A stretch of DNA of 64,000 nt, taken from positions 1,110,001 to 1,174,000 of the forward strand of contig LR882958.1 in assembly GCA_904830895.1 (NCBI GenBank), given 5' to 3'. The notes beneath the pieces are model-generated. The model was not told the origin of the DNA, made no database searches, and saw nothing but the letters and a program-made list of their open reading frames with translations. Shown here one piece after another: positions 18,146 through 25,497 of this stretch. Each line of letters begins with the position of its first letter. The first letter of the stretch is position 1. The stretch is from Planktothrix rubescens CCAP 1459/22 (GTDB lineage: Bacteria > Cyanobacteriota > Cyanobacteriia > Cyanobacteriales > Microcoleaceae). A program made the translations under genes and the position numbers.

Positions 18146-19505
18146 TGGGACTTAAACAAAAATCAAGCCCAAATCAAGCCTAAACTTGCTTTGTAGGCTG
18201 CAAATACATCCCTATTATTCTGGAGCCACTCCACAAATCGAAAGGAAATCGCTGTGCGGAAGGCTTCAAGGGCATCAGCAAATGTGTTTAAAGGTTTGTT
18301 AGCCCATCGACGTCTTAACCCTCCAGTTAAACTATGCCAGAGAATAAAAGTATAGGCACAAAATACCAAAATCCAATGTCTGATTAGACTTCTTTTATCT
18401 CGGACTTGATATTCTTTCAGCCCCAACCAACCCTTAGCTTCCCTGTAAAAAACTTCTATCCAATTTCTTTGTGAATAGGTCGTTACTATCCATTCTCCTG
18501 TGGCTTTTGATGCCTCAACATTAGTCATTAAATAATCAATATCACTGGCTTGGTCGAAAGTGGCAGCATTCATGACGATGGCTATTACTTTCTTCCCTGC
18601 ATACTTTGATAATTCAATTTCTTTTGTTGCTACCCACACAGTTCTGGGTTTTTCTAGTTGGAGTTGAATTTCACTAAAAGCTCCTTGGGGCAACGATTTG
18701 GCTAAATTATCTAATCGAGTTTCCTCTGTTTTATCTTCCCCCTTTTTGAGGATTACCTTTCGATTCTTGGCGACTCCCCCTATATATTTTAATCTTTTTT
18801 TCTCTAACTCTTGTAAAAAATTTGTGTTATTTCCATACCCGGCATCTGTTAGCACAATTCCCGGTTGATATCCTCTCTCTAAGCTCCTTTCTATTAATTC
18901 TAATGCTATTTCCGGTTTCTTTTTAAATTCCGGGTCAGCTTTTCCTGACGGTAATGACTCGGCTTTTTGATATAATTCTATATCTAATGGTAGGCTTTTT
19001 TTGCCATCGTATAGATGGCTCGTTACTGCTACGATTCCATTGTCGGTTTTTCCGATTTCTCCGATGTATTGTCGTCCCACTCCATCAGTAAAGTTCCCGC
19101 TTTTTCGATGTCCTGAATCATCAATAATTAGGGCAAATCCCCGACTAATCTGGGTTTGCTTACACTGATTCATCACCTCCAGGCGACGCTGATTCAGTTT
19201 CATTGCTAACCAGGGAGCTTCGGTTAAAAAGTGGTGTAATCGGTGGTAAGCTACTCCTACGGAGTTATTCGCCATTTGCGACAGGTTTTTTCGCTCACTT
19301 TCTCCCAATAATCCCCCTAAATAGTTCCTAAATTCCCGTTTTTGGGCAAGATGACCAAATATATCGTCAAATCTTTGACACCATCGGTCAAAGCAGGGGG
19401 GCATCGCTGCCGGGGTTGTCTCTTTCATTCGTTATTCTTGAATGTTATGTGCTTGCTACATAATCATTATCATCTATTTCTTCCCTTATTTTTGTTTAAG
19501 TCCCA
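18146..19505 (-). mobile_element. IS701-type insertion sequence, copy 1 (complete, 1360 bp)
   Basis: The element begins TGGGACTTAAACAAAAAT and ends with its complement, an 18-bp perfect terminal inverted repeat. The flanks carry the direct repeat CTAA (18142-18145 and 19506-19509), a 4-bp target duplication that fits the YTAR preference of the IS701 family. A copy of the same length, apparently identical, is at 44928-46287 and a terminal fragment at 36559-36607. Intact TIRs and a full transposase suggest recent, possibly ongoing movement. Confidence 0.93.
18163..19428 (-). CDS. IS701-family DDE transposase
   Basis: The 421-residue protein encodes the cut-and-paste transposase of the surrounding element. 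Catalytic blocks are visible: GFALIIDDSGHRKSG (first Asp), PGIVLTDAGYGNNTNFL (second Asp) and RNWIEVFYREAKGWLGLKEYQVR (Glu in the YREAK signature). The YREAK-type block assigns it to the IS4/IS701 group. Its product looks identical to that of the copy at 44945-46210. It starts 77 bp inside the right terminus and stops 17 bp inside the left one. Confidence 0.93.
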   Translation of the reverse strand: MKETTPAAMPPCFDRWCQRFDDIFGHLAQKREFRNYLGGLLGESERKNLSQMANNSVGVAYHRLHHFLTEAPWLAMKLNQRRLEVMNQCKQTQISRGFALIIDDSGHRKSGNFTDGVGRQYIGEIGKTDNGIVAVTSHLYDGKKSLPLDIELYQKAESLPSGKADPEFKKKPEIALELIERSLERGYQPGIVLTDAGYGNNTNFLQELEKKRLKYIGGVAKNRKVILKKGEDKTEETRLDNLAKSLPQGAFSEIQLQLEKPRTVWVATKEIELSKYAGKKVIAIVMNAATFDQASDIDYLMTNVEASKATGEWIVTTYSQRNWIEVFYREAKGWLGLKEYQVRDKRSLIRHWILVFCAYTFILWHSLTGGLRRRWANKPLNTFADALEAFRTAISFRFVEWLQNNRDVFAAYKASLGLIWA

Positions 19506-19537
19506 CTAATTAACTTACATTAATTACTAAAAACACT

Positions 19538-19786
19538 ATGACAACCAAAGAAATAATTCTACAGGAATTAGAACAAATTCCTAGTTCTCAACTGGATGAG
19601 GTCTTAGATTTCATTCGATCTCTTAAGCAAGCCGTTAAACCGACAGAAAAACCGTATAAACCCATTTGGGAAGTAGCAGATGATATTATTAAAGATATTC
19701 CTGAAGAAGTTTTAAGTCAATTGCCAAAAGACGGGGCGGAAAATCATGATTTTTACCTGTCTAAAAACCTCCATCAAGAATTATGA
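19538..19786 (+). CDS. DUF2281-like antitoxin of a PIN toxin-antitoxin pair
   Basis: The 82-residue protein begins TTKEIILQELEQIPSSQLDEVLDFIRSLK, a helical segment typical of cyanobacterial DUF2281-like antitoxins, then a Pro/Lys linker and an acidic C-terminus likely to wrap the toxin. Its stop overlaps the next start in the sequence TTATGA, the tight coupling usual for type II modules. The IS701-type element lies 33 bp upstream and may have removed the native promoter. Confidence 0.6.
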   Translation: MTTKEIILQELEQIPSSQLDEVLDFIRSLKQAVKPTEKPYKPIWEVADDIIKDIPEEVLSQLPKDGAENHDFYLSKNLHQEL

Positions 19787-20157
19787 AAACTCTTTTTGTC
19801 AATACATTTTATTGGGTCGCTTTAATTAATGTGGCTGACTCATGGCATCAGTCCGTTAGGGATTATAGTCGCAATCTTAATAATATTCAATTGGTAACAA
19901 CAGAAGAAGTATTAACAGAAACAATTAATTTTTTTGCCTCCTTTCCATCACCTATGAAAAAAGCTGTTTTTCAGTTACTTACTCAAGTGGTGACTGATAG
20001 CCATATCAATGTTATTCCTCAAAGCCATGAATCTTTTACATTTAAAATCGCTCAAAGCGAAGAAACTTACCAAGAATTCAAACACCCCCCCCCAAACCCC
20101 CCGTGCACGGGGGCTTGGGGGGGAGGGAACACCGGAGGAAAAGACTTCACCGTCTAG
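19783..20157 (+). pseudogene. PIN-domain toxin, truncated by a hairpin repeat
   Basis: Residues 1-103 read as a PIN (VapC-like) ribonuclease: MKTLFVNTFYWVALINVADSW, with the strand and TTEEVLTETINFFASF. The first acidic residue expected in the FVDTFYW motif is Asn here, so catalysis may already be lost. The frame then enters a GC-rich hairpin repeat (20084-20124), reads HPPPNPPCTGAWGGG and stops soon after. The expected C-terminal acidic residues are missing, so the toxin is probably inactive. Confidence 0.65.
20084..20124. repeat. GC-rich palindromic dispersed repeat, copy 2 (inside a toxin gene)
   Basis: It shares the CCCCGTGCACGGGG core with copies at 622-660 and 59156-59193. Here it interrupts the PIN toxin frame at codon 104, which is direct evidence that this repeat family can insert into genes. 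Confidence 0.85.
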
Positions 20158-20257
20158 CTTTGCTGCATCACTAACTCAGAATGGCGATCGCAGAAGAAAC
20201 TGAAAAACGAGAACCTCAAATTATTTGTTCTTTAGGATTATTTGAATCAAAGGATTA

Positions 20258-20833
20258 ATGATTACCATGACATCAGTTCAATTAACTACAAATTTTTCCC
20301 TAGAAGAGTTCCTGCAATTGCCGGAAACTAAACCCGCTTGCGAGTACATTGACGGTCAAATTTATCAAAAACCAATGCCCCAAGGAAAACACAGTATTCT
20401 GCAAACTCGCTTAGTAACCATTATTAATCAAGTTGGCGAACCGCAGCAATTAATTTATGGACTTACAGAATTACGATGCACGTTTGCTGGGCGTTCTCTT
20501 GTCCCAGATATTGCCGTATTCGAGTGGTCGCGCATTCCTGTTGATGAAGATGGAGAAATTTCAAACCGAGTGGAAATTGCCCCAGATTGGATCATTGAAA
20601 TTCTTTCCCCCGAACAGTCTCCTAACCGCGTGATTAACAAGATTATTTTCTCTCTTAAACAGGGAACAAAGTTAGGTTGGTTCATTGACCCAGATGATAA
20701 ATCTGTGATGGTTTTTCAACCCAATCAATTACCAGAAGTTAAATATGATGCCGATATTTTACCTGTTCTCAGTGTGATAGAAAGTTGGCAAATTTCAGCA
20801 GCCGATGTTTTGGGGTTGTTAAAATTTCAATAA
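20258..20833 (+). CDS. Uma2-family putative endonuclease (DUF820)
   Basis: The 191-residue protein has the Uma2 pattern: TNFSLEEFLQLPETKPACEYIDGQI, then LVPDIAVFEWSRI (the PDxxV motif) and WIIEILSPEQSPNRVINKI (the E-x-x-S core). These proteins have a PD-(D/E)XK nuclease-like fold and are hugely expanded in cyanobacteria; function is unknown. A second ATG lies three codons in. It lies near the toxin-antitoxin relics. Confidence 0.85.
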   Translation: MITMTSVQLTTNFSLEEFLQLPETKPACEYIDGQIYQKPMPQGKHSILQTRLVTIINQVGEPQQLIYGLTELRCTFAGRSLVPDIAVFEWSRIPVDEDGEISNRVEIAPDWIIEILSPEQSPNRVINKIIFSLKQGTKLGWFIDPDDKSVMVFQPNQLPEVKYDADILPVLSVIESWQISAADVLGLLKFQ

Positions 20834-20860
20834 AGATTTTATAACATAAGTCTGGGAGCT

Positions 20861-21290
20861 TGAAAACTCAGTGTCTTCAGACCACCAGATGAAAAGCGAC
20901 TCAGGGGGTTTTAACCCCCGTGAATATTTCTTCAATCTATGTTAATATATCCAGTAACAGGAAAAGGTAAACAACCTGTATAAAAACCTAGTCGCCTAAC
21001 GGCAAAACGCTGAACCCTTCGACTGCGCTCAGGAGAGCCCTTGACAATTGAATCTATAGGGTTCTACTGCAAAGTTCTAGTTTTCCCCCAGCAGTTGGTA
21101 AAAGATTCATGGGAGCTAGACGAACAGTTTTTAAGCAAAAAAGAACTCGCATTAATGCGAATAGGGTAGGGCATACCCGCTCTTTAGCTTGGGGAGAATC
21201 CCACCTCTGGTTAAAGCACTGCAAGGTACTTTGATTAAGTGGTTTCGTTGAACCAAGAATCGAGCGCGTCTTCAGACCTGAGAGTGTCAA
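20861..21290 (+). mobile_element. tnpB-less IS605-type mini-element (about 430 bp)
   Basis: The left end TGGGAG then CTCAGTGTCTTCAGACC is followed by a short hairpin (GGGGGTTTTAACCCCC), matching the layout of the tnpB element at 5642-7092. The right end carries AATCGAGCG, then GTCTTCAGACCTGAGAGTG, again matching. The interior differs and has no tnpB frame. Its 3' half is structured and could descend from the right-end RNA region of another tnpB element. It lies 38 bp before the helicase start of the defence operon. No other gene is seen in 20834-21328. Confidence 0.7.
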
Positions 21291-21328
21291 AGTAATCTTC
21301 CTTTTATTTTGTGAAGTAGAGCGAGATA

Positions 21329-24300
21329 GTGAAACCAGAACAACTGAAGCAAGGTATGATCATTCGCGGTTCAATATTCTCTGAACCAGTAAAAGTGATA
21401 ACTGTCCAACCGATGATGGATGGAGTCAAACTGTTTGGGCAAGGAATTAATACAAATCAAGTACACCAACCATTCTTAACCTCTGAACAGATTGCCCAGC
21501 TTGAAGCTACCCCAGAACAAGAACCCTTTGATGGCGATGCCCAGAAGTTTCGCTATGGGATTGAGGCAATGCGCTTAGGTTTAGCTTATGAATACGATCC
21601 ATTTTTCGCCCTTACCGTTGCACGAGTTGATCCCCTACCCCACCAACTTGAAGCCGTTTACGACTATTTTTTGAAGCAACCGCGAATCCGTTTTTTATTG
21701 GCCGATGATCCAGGTGCGGGTAAAACGATTATGGCAGGTTTACTACTTAAAGAATTGAAGGCTAGAGGATTAGTTAAGCGCGTCCTGATTGTTACACCTG
21801 CAAACCTGACATTTCAGTGGCAACGCGAAATGAAAGACAAGTTTCGTGAAGATTTTGAAGTAGTGCGCGGTGATATTCTGCGTGCTAATTATGGTGCAAA
21901 TCCCTGGCAAGATAAAAATCAAGTTGTTACTTCAGTTTCTTGGATTTCGCGGGTTGATGATGCTAAGGAAAGCCTGTTGCGTAGCCATTGGGATTTAATC
22001 ATTGTTGATGAAGCCCATAAGATGAGTGCCTATAGTTCTGATCAAAAAACACTAGCTTATCAACTCGGTGAGAAGTTGTCAGAAATGACCGATCACTATT
22101 TACTGATGACTGCTACCCCCCACAAGGGCGATCCGAAAAACTTTTGTTTGTTTTTAGCCTTACTGGATCGTGATGTTTATGGGGATGTAAGCAGCTTAGA
22201 AGAGGCGATGAAACGTAATCATGCTCCTTTCTATCTACGTCGAACTAAGGAAGCACTGGTCACATTTCCTGACCCGGAAACTGGAGAAGTAAAAAAGCTT
22301 TTTACTCGTCGCATTGTCCAAACTGCCGATTTTCAAATTAATAACGATGAGCTAGATTTTTACGATGAATTGACACGCTATGTTGAAGATCAGTCAATTA
22401 AGGCAGCAATGGATGACTCCAATCGTGGACGAGCTTTAGGGTTTACGATGGCGATGTTACAGAGGCGTTTTGCCTCAAGTGTTTATGCTGTGCGCCGCAG
22501 TCTGGAACGGATGTGTGAAAAGCGTAAGTATATCCTCGAAAATCCAGCAGCATACCGTCAGGAATTAATTGAACGGAAATTACCTGATGATTTTGACGAA
22601 CTAACCGAAGAAGCTCAAGAAAAGATTTTAGGTGATCTCGAAAATGTAATAGCCAATATTGATCCGATTGCCTTACAAGATGAAATCAGAATACTTAATA
22701 AGCTGATTAAATTAGCGAAAGATTTAGAACATCGTGAAATTGAATCAAAATTACAACGACTGAAGCAGTTATTGGTAGAAAAAGGCTTTTTTAACGATCC
22801 CAAAATGAAGCTGCTGATTTTTACTGAACATAAGGATACCCTTGACTTTTTAGCAGGTGATGGTAAAAATGAACGTCCTCTAGGCAAGCTTAAACAGTGG
22901 GGTTTGAGTGTTACCCAAATTCATGGAGGGATGAATATAGGCGATCGCAATACCCCCAATACCCGCATTTATGCCGAGCGTGAGTTTAAAGAAGATTGTC
23001 AAGTATTAGTAGCAACGGAAGCGGCGGGTGAGGGGATTAACCTTCAGTTTTGCTGGCTAATGATTAACTATGACATTCCTTGGAATCCTGTTCGTTTAGA
23101 ACAACGCATGGGCAGAATTCATCGTTATGGACAGGAAAAAGACTGTTTGATTTTTAATTTTGTTTCTACAAATACCCGTGAAGGGAGCGTATTTTGGAAA
23201 CTATTTGAACGTCTTCAAAAAATTGAGGCTGATCTTGATCCTGAAAATACAGGAAAAGTTTTCAATGTTTTGGGCGATGTTTTTCCGGCAAATCAAATTG
23301 AAAAAATGCTCAGGGAGATGTATGCTCGTAATCTCACCGAAGATGTAATTAAAGATCGGATTGTCAGTCAGGTAGATACGGAACATTTTCGCAGAATTAC
23401 CAAATCGGCATTAGAGGGACTAGCAAAACGCGAACTAAATTTATCCAATTTGATTGGCAGATCTACTGATGCTAAGGAAAAGCGATTAGTGCCTGAAGTA
23501 GTCGAAAATTTCTTTGTTGAAGCATCTCCTATTGTTGGTATTCATCCTAAAGCTATCACCTCTAACCCGAATCCCAAAGGACGAGGGGGGGAGATGGGCA
23601 AAAGCTATCGCATTGGACGTATCCCGCGCCATCTTTGGGTAACAGGGGATGATCAAGAATCGCGTTTTGGTAAACTGGGACGGGAATATAAACAGATTGC
23701 TTTTGATAAAAAAGTTCTCGATTTAGATCCTACGGTGGAATGGGTGACACCAGGACATCCTCTGTTTGAGTGTGTGCGAAAAGAGGTACTAAAACAAACA
23801 GAACAAGACTTGCAACATGGCGCGGTATTTTATGACTTGCATCGCACCCAACCCGCAAGGTTAGATGTTTATTTGGTGGTATTTCAAGATGGACGGGGCA
23901 ATAAACTCCATGAGCGTTTATATGTGGTGCAAACTGAATTAGACCAAACTTTATCGCTCAAACAACCAACGATTTTTCTTGACTTAATACCTGCAACGGA
24001 AACAAGTGAATTTCCTGATCATCTTAATTTACCAGATAGTCTACAGCTTGAACAGTTTTTGATTGAATCTGAGTTAAACGGATTTTTAACAGAAATGCAG
24101 CAGGAAAGAGAGCGAGAAATTAAAATAATCTCTGACCATACGGAAATTAGTTTATTGGCAATTATCGATCGCTTACAGATTCAATATGGTGAATTATTTG
24201 ATAAAAAGGAATCAGGGTCAGAAGAAACGGGTTTAGATGGGCGTTTGAAACAAGCTGAAGATCGTCTGGATGAATTAAATACAAGATTGGATCGGCGCAG

Positions 24301-24826
24301 GATAGAATTAACACAGGAACGTAACTGTATGATAGCTGCTATTGAGCCAAAGGGTAGGGCATGGGTATTACCTCATCCTGAGCGCCACGCGCCTGATATG
24401 GCGGCAATGGTTAGTAATGCTGAAATTGAGCGCATTGCCGTTAATGCGGTGATCTCGTATGAAGAAGCACAGGGTTGGCAAGTGGAAACTGTAGAGTCTG
24501 AAAATCGTGGTTTTGATTTGATTTCGCGCCAACTTCACCCTGAAGATCCCAAGACGGCGATCTCAGTCAAGTTTATTGAGGTTAAAGGGCGATCTCAGGT
24601 TGGACGGGTCGCTTTAAGTGATAATGAATACCGTACCGCCGAGCGTCTTAAACAAGATTATTGGTTGTATGTGGTGTTTAATTGTGCAACCAAGCCAGAA
24701 GTTCACCCCATTCAAGACCCATCTCAATTAGAGTGGGAAGCAGTGGTAAAAGTGAAACATTATCAAATTGGGGCAAATCTAATTCTGGCGACTGAAAATC
24801 AGGAGGAAAATAGTAATGATTCGTAA
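21329..24826 (+). CDS. SNF2-type DNA helicase with C-terminal DUF3883 domain (DrmD-like)
   Basis: The 1165-residue protein starts at GTG. The helicase core spans about residues 100-660, with Walker A LLADDPGAGKTIMAG, DEAH box LIIVDEAHKMS, motif III LLMTATPHKG, motif V VATEAAGEGINLQ and motif VI EQRMGRIHRYGQ. The last 150 residues form a DUF3883-like domain (NRGFDLISRQ, FIEVKGRS, LSDNEYRTAERL), which resembles a PD-(D/E)XK fold. SNF2 helicases of this layout occur in DISARM-type and other methylase-linked defence clusters, where they may translocate on foreign DNA. It opens a seven-gene operon and overlaps the next gene by 11 bp. Confidence 0.88.
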   Translation: MKPEQLKQGMIIRGSIFSEPVKVITVQPMMDGVKLFGQGINTNQVHQPFLTSEQIAQLEATPEQEPFDGDAQKFRYGIEAMRLGLAYEYDPFFALTVARVDPLPHQLEAVYDYFLKQPRIRFLLADDPGAGKTIMAGLLLKELKARGLVKRVLIVTPANLTFQWQREMKDKFREDFEVVRGDILRANYGANPWQDKNQVVTSVSWISRVDDAKESLLRSHWDLIIVDEAHKMSAYSSDQKTLAYQLGEKLSEMTDHYLLMTATPHKGDPKNFCLFLALLDRDVYGDVSSLEEAMKRNHAPFYLRRTKEALVTFPDPETGEVKKLFTRRIVQTADFQINNDELDFYDELTRYVEDQSIKAAMDDSNRGRALGFTMAMLQRRFASSVYAVRRSLERMCEKRKYILENPAAYRQELIERKLPDDFDELTEEAQEKILGDLENVIANIDPIALQDEIRILNKLIKLAKDLEHREIESKLQRLKQLLVEKGFFNDPKMKLLIFTEHKDTLDFLAGDGKNERPLGKLKQWGLSVTQIHGGMNIGDRNTPNTRIYAEREFKEDCQVLVATEAAGEGINLQFCWLMINYDIPWNPVRLEQRMGRIHRYGQEKDCLIFNFVSTNTREGSVFWKLFERLQKIEADLDPENTGKVFNVLGDVFPANQIEKMLREMYARNLTEDVIKDRIVSQVDTEHFRRITKSALEGLAKRELNLSNLIGRSTDAKEKRLVPEVVENFFVEASPIVGIHPKAITSNPNPKGRGGEMGKSYRIGRIPRHLWVTGDDQESRFGKLGREYKQIAFDKKVLDLDPTVEWVTPGHPLFECVRKEVLKQTEQDLQHGAVFYDLHRTQPARLDVYLVVFQDGRGNKLHERLYVVQTELDQTLSLKQPTIFLDLIPATETSEFPDHLNLPDSLQLEQFLIESELNGFLTEMQQEREREIKIISDHTEISLLAIIDRLQIQYGELFDKKESGSEETGLDGRLKQAEDRLDELNTRLDRRRIELTQERNCMIAAIEPKGRAWVLPHPERHAPDMAAMVSNAEIERIAVNAVISYEEAQGWQVETVESENRGFDLISRQLHPEDPKTAISVKFIEVKGRSQVGRVALSDNEYRTAERLKQDYWLYVVFNCATKPEVHPIQDPSQLEWEAVVKVKHYQIGANLILATENQEENSNDS

Positions 24827-25478
24827 TATTACCTTACCAGATTCGTTGAGTTTTTCAGATTACTTTAAGCTAAATTTTTATCCAGAAGAAATTCTCAACT
24901 ATTTTGGTTATTCCTTTGAAATGAAATTATTAACTTTTGTGAAAAGTGTTTGTGATTTAGTAGAATTTGATGCTTTAGAAAAAAGACTAAACAAGAGTTT
25001 ACCTTATATCACTTTTGACAACGAAATGGCAAGGCGTGAGTTTTTAATTGCCCCGGTTTTGATGGATTTAATTGACTATACCAAATCTTATTTGAAGGTT
25101 GCTTATACTTTAACTGTGAATAATCAATTGAAGGGAGAGTTAGATTATTTAATTGAATCTAATATCAAATCTAATGGTGAGGTAAATCATCAATTTTTAG
25201 TAATTGAGGCAAAAGATGAAAATTTAGAGCGTGGCTTTAAGCAATTAGCCGTAGAAATGGTGGCATTAGCTCATATTATTGAAGATGGACAAAGATATAT
25301 TTATGGGGCTGTATCAATTGGTAAAGTCTGGCAATTCGGTTTGTTAGATCGTCAGACTAAGAGTGTAATTCAAGATTTGCATTTATACCGTGTACCTGAT
25401 GATCTAAAAGATTTAATGAGTATTTTGGTGACAATTTTAAAGGGTGAAAATTTATATTTATCAACCGAATCCCATTAA
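24816..25478 (+). CDS. Putative PD-(D/E)XK nuclease-fold protein of the defence operon
   Basis: The 220-residue protein has a helical N-terminus, the segment ARREFLIAPVLMDLIDY, then GELDYLIES and FLVIEAKDENLERGFKQLAVEM. The D-(x)n-E-A-K arrangement matches the catalytic core of PD-(D/E)XK nucleases, followed by a Q-x-x-x-E helix. It is clearly related to the product of 30369-30971 in the same operon (shared EFLIAP, DYLI, IEAK and IYG patterns). Its ATG overlaps the helicase stop, so translation is coupled. Nuclease activity is inferred, not shown. Confidence 0.65.
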   Translation: MIRNITLPDSLSFSDYFKLNFYPEEILNYFGYSFEMKLLTFVKSVCDLVEFDALEKRLNKSLPYITFDNEMARREFLIAPVLMDLIDYTKSYLKVAYTLTVNNQLKGELDYLIESNIKSNGEVNHQFLVIEAKDENLERGFKQLAVEMVALAHIIEDGQRYIYGAVSIGKVWQFGLLDRQTKSVIQDLHLYRVPDDLKDLMSILVTILKGENLYLSTESH

Positions 25479-25497
25479 ATCTACTAACTCCTAAATT

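Noticed and set aside
21054-21290. A 78-codon minus-strand frame in the tnpB-less element
   Set aside because: It begins inside the right-end motif shared with the tnpB element, has no ribosome binding site and no recognisable domain. The region is better explained as element end and RNA-like structure.
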